Shown here: positions 57,029 through 64,000 of the stretch, piece after piece
How positions within the stretch are numbered: position 1 is the first letter of the stretch
Layout: each line of letters opens with the position of its first letter
NCBI GenBank assembly: GCA_032719365.1
Contig: CM064861.1
Location: 83,324,863 to 83,388,862 of the forward strand
DNA: 64,000 bases
DNA from: Prinsepia uniflora
Taxonomy: Eukaryota > Streptophyta > Magnoliopsida > Rosales > Rosaceae
Direction: 5' to 3'
The notes under the pieces: generated by a model
Seen by the model: the letters and a program-made list of their open reading frames with translations, nothing else
The model's database searches: none
What the model was told of the DNA's origin: nothing
Position numbers and translations under genes: made by a program

Positions 57029-58360
57029 GTCAATTACAAGCATTCAGATAATCCCAAAATGGAAAAGGAAAAAGAAAACAACATTAAAAATATAAAATAT
57101 TTATGCATTACCTCAAAAAAAACCTTGAATTTAAATCCTCATCTCAACTTTAGGTTCTGCAGACTATCCATGGAGAAGGGAATAATGCCAATCTTTTCCG
57201 GTATCACAGAGATGGATCTCAGGGCGAAATGCGAAGAAATGCGGTTTTTTTTTTTTTTTTGGGTACAAAATTTGGGTGAAATGAGATAGTTTGAAGTTAA
57301 TATAAACTAGCTAGGTAGCCTCAGTTGAACATGATGAGAAAGGTTGTGTATGCTAGACCAGGTTGGAAGACAAGAAATTATAAAATGAAGGGGGTGAGAG
57401 ACTGAGAGGTGAGATGTGCAATATAAGTAGCTAGAATGGTAGTTGTTCATGGTTAGCAGACTAATGGACAACAGTCTTAACTAACCATCTTGTTTTAAAA
57501 AAGTTTGGCGGCTGATGGAAAATTCAAGACTTTCTCTATGTTGAATGGTAGACCGGGCGGCTTATTTGGGTGGGAAGGTGAAAACCAGACTTCCATGGTT
57601 AGAATCGGAACATTGTAATCGTATATCCAACTTCAAGTTGAAATGTTGAATTATAACACGTGGGGACATATATAGCTGCTTCGTAGATCAAAAATACGAC
57701 ATTTCAATATTATAATGTGTAATGATATATTTTTGAAACACAAACGTAACGATATATTTTCAATCTGATAAAGCATGGGGGATTTATCTTGGCTCTGCCT
57801 CTGTGTCTATAAGCTTGAATTGATAATATCACGTCAAATTTCTTGCGAAGTTGGGCTTGGATAGGTTATGAAATGGCAACTGGCGTGAAGTGAAGCTTTG
57901 GTGTACAAATCTGAATTGTTGAAACTTAAACGGAAAGGACAATATATGGACCAACACAAAAGTTGGCCCAACCATTAGTAGCAATGAATTGAAGCCCAAG
58001 TTCATACAAAAACAAGTAAGCCGAAGCAAAAGAGAGGCGGATGAGTACCACAACTTTCTCCCAATTCTCTTCCTCTTCTAAAAACTTTTATATCCTTCGA
58101 CCACGTTTATAGTCCCGCTAAAATTTTAATGAGGCAACTTTAATATACTTCATATTTTTGCACCATTTTTTTCCTATTAAAATAAAAATTATAATTTTGA
58201 AAAAAGCAATACCTTCAGTATTCATACCATCATGTTTGAGGATGAATTTCCTTTCTCAATATCTGAAGTTGGAATGCGTATAAAATGATATCTAACGGCC
58301 GAAAACGTCCGCATACGCTAACAAATACTGAAAGACTCAAGGTATGTCTCATTTAGTAAA
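57029..58360. other. Spacer upstream of the RING gene
   Basis: No convincing exon. On the minus strand a stretch near 57120-57240 (reading IPEKIGIIPFSMDSLQNLK, with a possible donor AG|GTAATG near 57103) could be an early exon of the RING gene, but it has no start and a stop follows at once in frame. The rest is AT-rich, with a long T-run at 57245-57260. Confidence 0.4.
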
Positions 58361-58579
58361 GGCTTATTACTTAAAATGCACTCAGAACAAGTCAATGATT
58401 CTCAATTTGCACCCACAATTGAAATTTGCCTCAAAATGCACCCAGAACAGTAGCAACGTCAAAACCGTTGCACCAAAAAACTGACTCCGTTTTAAACTCC
58501 GTGAAGTGTTCAAATATGGCATCTATGTGATAGTTTTTAGGTGGGTATTTTAGTTATTTTGTGAAAGAGTAGTTGGGGT

Positions 58580-58936
58580 TTGAAGATTACACTCAATCTA
58601 GTTCTTCTTCCCCAATTCCACCACCATTTCTCATTCATTTGGTTAGGAGAGGAATTCAGCAATGATACCCATCTGCTGATATCCTCAAACGACATCAGCA
58701 AAGACGAAAAGGCTGGACCTTCTGCAGAAAGCGACAATGACTTGGAAGCTCAAGAGGGAATAAGTAGTAGAAAGAGCAGTATTAGTCCGTCCAGTAGAAG
58801 AAAAGGAGTCAGAGGCATCAAAGATCTGCTGATCAAGCATTTGGAGATCAAGCAGCGATGATACCCATCTGCTGATATCTCATTGGTTGCCTTTTTGGCC
58901 TTGCCATCGGCCTCTTTGTCGCTGCATTTACCAAAG
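58580..58936 (+). pseudogene. Captured gene piece inside MULE
   Basis: An open frame with a serine-rich acidic-basic region (SAESDNDLEAQEGISSRKSS, then SRRKGVRGIKDLLIKHLE) ends at 58859. 20 bases on, in another frame, LIGCLFGLAIGLFVAAFTKG ends exactly at a splice-donor-like GTAAGC (58940), which looks like a membrane-helix exon. The 20-base word ATACCCATCTGCTGATATC occurs at 58664 and again at 58861, so a local duplication joins the two parts. I cannot name the source gene. Confidence 0.45.
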
Positions 58937-59175
58937 GGGTAAGCTTTAATTGTTTGCGGGCTCCAATGTCTGATCTGATCCCATCAATGTTTTGGAGATC
59001 CAGTTGTTAACGATCGTGCTAAAACTTGGAATTTATGTAAATTAATGTAAATTAATAAAAAAAGCCAGTGGTTTGCTAGTTTAGGAAATCAAATGAAGGA
59101 ACTCCATCAAAGTTAACAGGTACAAGGAACTCCATCAACCACCACCCCACCACCTCCAAACAAGAAACCACTACT

Positions 59176-59560
59176 AAGGCTGTTAATTGAATTTTAGGTT
59201 TGGTTTTTTTTTCCCTAAAATCAAAATCGAATCGGCTGAGCAATCAGTTTCGATTCGGTTCGTAACTAAATTGAAAATTGGTTGAATCGGTTCAATTCGC
59301 TTCTTGACCAATTTAACCAATTTTTTTTTTTCACGATCGTGATGGATTTCGAACCTCACGATCGCGATGGGCTTCGACGGAACTTTGAGGCTTCAAGGAT
59401 TTGAGGAAGCGGAGACAGAGACTTCGAGACAAATATTTGAGACGGAGGCCTCGAGGGAGACGGAGGCTTCGACAGAGATGGAGGCATTGACCCTTCAATC
59501 GTTTGACGGAGAAGGAGGCTTCGAGCCTTCGTCCAAGAAGGTTCAGGGCCTCAGGTGATA
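59176..59560. repeat. Diverged copy of the 2626-3814 hAT-type sequence
   Basis: It starts AAGGCTGTTAATTGAATTTT, close to that element's end, then GATTCGGTTCG-type sub-terminal runs and a GAGACGGAGGCTTCGA-rich centre like its purine-biased middle. The far end could not be placed, so it may be a fragment nested in the MULE. Confidence 0.4.
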
Positions 59561-59934
59561 GGTGCGAGGCTGTGAGGTGTGAAGGTGTCTTCGAACTTCG
59601 ATGATACCAAAGAGAAGAGGGAGATATTATGGTTAGCTGGGTGAGGAAGATGAAGTGAGGAAGAAGAAGAATGGTTGTGGGAGTGCGGCGACTGGGTCTA
59701 AAATTATGAGGAAGAAGAAGAACTCCTCCTTCAAAAAATGACTAAAATACCCACCTAACAACTATCACATAGATGCCATATTTGCACACTTCACGAAGTT
59801 TAAAACAGAGTCGGTTTTTTGGTGTAACGGTTTTGACGTTGCTACTGTTTTGGGTGCATTTTGAGGCAAATTTTAATTGTGGATGCAAATTAAGAATAGT
59901 TGACTTATTCTGGGTGCATTTTAAGTAATAAGCC

Positions 59935-62529
59935 TTTCACAAATTGTCATTTTCATATGACGAATATCCAGCTAGTGTTTAAGTGGCAGAAGTTTGAAAC
60001 TGACTGATAACACTTTATAGTCTGAGGAAAGTTGCACTTGGAGTGGAAATTAGACCCACCTTTCAATTGTGGAGAAACATGGTAACATTTATCAGCACAA
60101 ACCCTACCCTCTGGGCTCTTCCACAGAAGAGTGAAGCTAGCAAGTTTGAAAAAAACAGAAACAGAAAAGAGCAAAGGAATTTTGTTGAAGAGATAGAGAT
60201 GATGACATTTGGATTGGGCTAGACATAAAGGGATAAGTTTGTAGGAAGTTATGAACCCAAGACTAAGAGATTGATGATGGGTCATGACTCGTGGGTGGAT
60301 CTAATGGACACGTGAAGATAGTATTTGGACTACCTACTGTTTGTTGTCTGGATGCTGCAGGCAGTGGAACAACCAGAAGAACAAGTAATGGGCTAAATTT
60401 ACTTTTGGTTTTCGCAGGCATGCTGCTGCTTTGTTATAAGGAACACTGTCATATATCGTCTCTGTTGTTGGCTGCTTATTATTCCATCCATATAATATCG
60501 ATCTAAATGCATATATGTTTTTGGATGATAGACATGTTGCTTGAATAATCCCACATAAAAAGAATATATATAAAAAAATACAACATATAATGAATGTTTT
60601 TATTCCCAATAAGACTGAGACCACCTAGTAATTAATACATGCCGTGGAAGTCTACAAATTGAGAAAAATATCCCTATTACAAGGAGTAGGACTGGACCGC
60701 TATCCAACTTTGTAATTTTGACATAAAGATCCCTTCTCTCCCTCATCGATCAACTACACGGAAGCCTGTCTCCGTATATAATTGGGTAGCTTGGACGTCA
60801 ACAATGGACAATATTGGACACGTACTGTGTCACACATGCATGTAGATTGTAGTGTATGGCAGTTACTATTATTATTGAGGTAGCTTCAAGGCTGCTAGAT
60901 GGGGATATGTAGGCTGCAGGCCAGGCCTTGTAGCAGGAGATAGCTCCATCTGCCGGGACTTTTTCTTTTTACTTTTGGGTACCAAACTCAATAGGAATAT
61001 GATCGAGCGATATGGAGTCCAACTCATTGCTAATTGAATTTGTGTACATGCATTCCTATTTATGTATAAAATCTATCATTCTTTGTAAATTTAATAAATA
61101 ATATTTAATTTGATTTATCTTTAAAAGTACCATCTTACTTCATCATTTTGAAATTTTTGAAGATAGTATATATATTTATATAAATCAATCATACAATTTT
61201 TTAAATGATGATTGTGTACCTTAATTTCCTTTTGAATGTAATTTTTAATCAAGTTGGTGACGTATATTGCTCTTCTTTAAATGAGCAATAATGACGTTAA
61301 AAGTTGATTAAGATTTGAAATGTTAATATGAAAACGAGAAATATAAAGCAACATAGAAAGTGTACTCATACAATGTACACAAAAATTTTCGCCTCATGAA
61401 ATTTGAAATTCTAATAATGCATTTTAACAAACAGAAAAATATCGAGTTCATCTATTATAGTTTAGGATTTAGTCTCTATATTTCGAGGCTAAATACTAAA
61501 GCATAGATTTCTAATTAAAATTTTCAAAATTTTAATAATAACAAAGATAGATATATAGATATGCATGTATATACTATTTTTCGTTAGAAGATAAAGGGAA
61601 GTAACACAAAGAAGTAGCACTGAATCCATGCGGAAAGTACAGATTTATGCTGAAACCCTAAAGATGCAGTCCCTGTGTATGTAGGGCTTACTAATGTGTC
61701 CCTAACACACCTTTGCCTTTAATTATTTACCAAAGTGCATCTTGTCTGGGAGACTTGAAGGCCTCACTCATAAACTTTTTTCACTTTTTTGACATACCCA
61801 CATCGTCATTAATTCAATATTATTTCAATTCCCCATATTTTTCTCACCTGCTTAGAAAAATCAATGACCTCGATCCGACATGTACATGGCTGCTGTCGAT
61901 CTGTAAATATATATCATATGCATGCATATCTAAGTTCAATGTTCAATGTCCAGCGGCTGATTGTGCTTTAGTGTCGATCGGATCAAGCCATATATTCAGT
62001 GTTCTTTTTCTTTTTCTTTTTCTTCTTCTTTTGGTGAAAGGCAAATTCATCATCAAAATTGATCGATATCGACATAACAGAACCCTCCTGGCAGCCTCTA
62101 ACTGTGCGTTTATACATTATAGCTTGACCTAGAAAGGAGGTCCTCAAAAGAAAGAAAAAGCCACATGCATATATATGGAGGTTTACAGATATAAGGTTCA
62201 CCACTTTAATTCTTTCTTTGCATATAATTCTGGGTTGTCTTTGTTTGAATTTGGCATTACTTTAAATTCCGAAAATATTGCTTATGACTAAAAGTTTTTA
62301 CATGAATTCACAATCATATTATATATATTTTTTAAAGAATTAATAAAATATGATATGATCATGGATTCATATTCAAACAGCTTTATGTTCAATTAAATGC
62401 GATACGCATTTGAGGCCACCAAGTAATTCTTTGGTATACTCGGCATGCTGTATCCAATAATTCATATGGATTATAATTAATACATGAATATACTTTAAGG
62501 AGACGTATCAATTTTTTTCGTTCATTCAT
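59935..62529. other. AT-rich intergenic spacer
   Basis: Only short open frames without recognisable domains, and a CTTTTT run near 62004-62030. I see no gene, RNA or element end. Confidence 0.55.
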
Positions 62530-62954
62530 AATATAACTAAGGATTGAAATATCGATATAGACGGATATATCGCTAGTCAAATTTACGGATATCTCGTTCC
62601 AAATATCGATATCGATATCGATATCGTTTACGGTCAACAAAACTAACGGAAATTTGGTCTAAAAGTTGGAAATTTGGAATGAAACTTTGAGAAAAATTTA
62701 AGTACCCAATAATAGTTATATATGACTAATAAAAATTATAAAATGAATTTGATATAATATATGATGAATAATATGATACAATAGAGTTCTGCCGATAACT
62801 AATAATTTAAAATTTTAAATATAAACATAAATTAACTTGAATTACTATAATTGAAGTGAATTACAATAATTGAATGATAAAATTCAAAATGCGAAAGCTG
62901 AATTCTCGAGAATTTGTACTTTGTAAATAAATTATTGAAATTATAAACTATTTA

Positions 62955-62957
<3 letters not shown>

Positions 62958-63032
<75 letters not shown>
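62958..63032. repeat. ATT trinucleotide microsatellite
   Basis: About 25 uninterrupted ATT units inside hAT copy 3, absent from copies 1 and 2. Confidence 0.92.
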
Positions 63033-63033
<1 letters not shown>

Positions 63034-63326
63034 ATTGATGAAGATAGATAAATAATATATAATAATAATAATAATAATATAGATGGTTAGGAATTTTTAT
63101 AAAAAAATTACTCAGATTGACACGCCTTCATGCCATACACGTGGAGGACTTATTGTTTGGTTTTTGGTCAATAATGGACTGCATTACATTTAGACTTAAA
63201 GAGGACAAAAAATAGAAAATGACAAAATGCAATCTTGAAATCTCAAACGTGGAGGACCTATTTGAAAAAAGGAAGAAATTTTGAGGTCCTACTACACATC
63301 ACACCTGTTTTCCCTTCCATTTTACG

Positions 63327-63350
63327 TCTCTCTCTCTCTCTCTCTCTCTC
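63327..63350. repeat. CT dinucleotide microsatellite
   Basis: A run of about 12 CT units in hAT copy 3, followed by a C/T-rich stretch. Confidence 0.85.
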
Positions 63351-64000
63351 CCCTTTTTCCCGAGTCTTCTCCTTCCTCCCTCCCTCTCTGCAACTAAAAC
63401 ATCAATCACCATTATTTCCTTCAAATCCGACCAACAACCAGCTCACCAACGACACCGAACGGAGCCTCTCCTCGATTCTGACCCTCCATGTCTTCACCCC
63501 CAGTCGACACTCATGTTAGAAGGTGAATCGCCGCCAAGAAAACCATAAATTTTCTATCTCCGTTGACATTCCCGGTGGATATCGTCAAATATCGGCCGAT
63601 TTCGTCGATATCCATCGATTCTTGGCGAAACTGTGGAAATTGGGGGAAGAAATTTCTTCCCCCCTGTTTAGATGTCGACTCTTCCATTTTCCGATATGTC
63701 GACCGAAATATCGACGACATCACTGATGTTTACATCCGTGAATATAACATATGAAATAGAAATAGATTTTAAATATCCAAATTAGTATTTTTTTTGGTGC
63801 CACTGGCCACAAAAAAAAAATCAATTAATTTGGCTAATAATCCTAAGTCAATTAAGTTTAAAAGTGGATTTATTATGACAATCGATCAACACCTTTTGTT
63901 TCTTTCATTCCAGGGCCGGTTGAGTTTGGCCTTACTTCGAATTGAGAAAAATGCTAATGGTGGAGTATTTTTATGTGAATTTACAGTTATATTAAATATT

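Larger units (their letters stand above)
58361..59934. mobile_element. MULE with about 210-bp terminal inverted repeats (Pack-MULE-like)
   Basis: 58361-58571 and 59725-59934 are inverted copies with about 90% identity by eye (outer ends GGCTTATTACTTAAAATGCA, inner end before TGAAAGAGTAG/TGAAGGAGGAG). Flanks TTTAGTAAA and TTTCACAAA match at 6 of 9 positions, a possible decayed 9-bp duplication. The interior has a captured coding-like piece (58580-58936) and a diverged GGTTCGGTT-type stretch. No transposase. Long terminal repeats and 9-bp target size point to Mutator. Confidence 0.72.
62538..63740. mobile_element. Non-autonomous hAT element, CGATATCG family, copy 3
   Basis: Bounded by AATATAAC (62530-62537 and 63741-63748), an exact 8-bp duplication. 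The left 340 bp matches copies 1 and 2. The right part differs: it holds a long ATT microsatellite, a CT run and a new stretch (63420-63540), and rejoins the family only in the terminal GATATCGTCAAATATCGG and CGATATGTCGACCG words. The interior has been replaced or has acquired foreign DNA. Confidence 0.82.

Noticed and set aside
57829..58053. Minus-strand open frame upstream of the RING gene
   Set aside because: Hydrophobic chance frame without splice sites or family resemblance; not accepted as a first exon.

Overview
This window is plant nuclear DNA, from a eudicot. It shows AT-rich spacers, GT-AG introns, Mutator, PIF/Harbinger and hAT transposons, Ty1/copia and other LTR retroelements with initiator-Met primer sites, a LINE tail and a SINE-like copy. 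I lean towards a woody rosid such as a Rosaceae species, but that is an impression and the sequence does not prove it. I see no clearly intact host gene. The only long intact coding region is a retrotransposon polyprotein. Everything else is transposons, gene pieces they carry or have broken, and AT-rich spacer. I recognised no rRNA, tRNA or CRISPR.

Layout. 1-5 kb: unclear gene remnants and a non-autonomous hAT element (2626-3814, 8-bp TSD). About 5-14.5 kb: a decayed Mutator-like element whose transposase gene (PB1-like part near 5.8 kb, MuDR part near 14.2 kb) is split by an LTR-retroelement complex. 15.5-40.7 kb: a set of nested insertions. The outer shell is a Pack-MULE carrying pieces of a ubiquitin-conjugating enzyme (E2) gene. 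It is broken by a solo LTR (15975-22607, TSD ACTAC), which itself holds a TRIM-like/solo-LTR insert (17657-21229, TSD TTTTC), and by a Harbinger element (22756-39812, TSD TAA). The Harbinger's Myb/SANT-like gene is split in frame by a minus-strand LTR retroelement (23299-37587, TSD GATCT). That retroelement in turn holds a solo LTR (TSD TCAAC), a rearranged LTR fragment and a hAT element (TSD GTCACGAT).

40.7-46 kb: two hAT-type elements, a SINE-like copy, a TRIM-like fragment and a LINE 3' remnant. 46.2-51.5 kb: a minus-strand RING-finger E3 ligase gene remnant, cut in the middle of the RING by a 4.2-kb non-autonomous LTR element (TSD ACAAG). 51.7-57.0 kb: a young, complete Ty1/copia element with an uninterrupted 1,349-codon gag-pol frame and TSD GATAG. 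58.4-59.9 kb: a MULE with long terminal inverted repeats and a captured exon. 62.5-63.7 kb: a third member of one hAT family.

The most unusual signal is in the long (about 2.6-3.3 kb) LTRs of the dominant retroelement group. They carry tandem arrays of short hairpin modules in which the loop or spacer is conserved while the two arms change together and stay complementary (13424-13712, 24564-24744, 29021-29559, and simpler GGGN...N'CCC arrays elsewhere). That is the pattern expected of conserved RNA or DNA secondary structure, and I do not recognise it as a described LTR feature.
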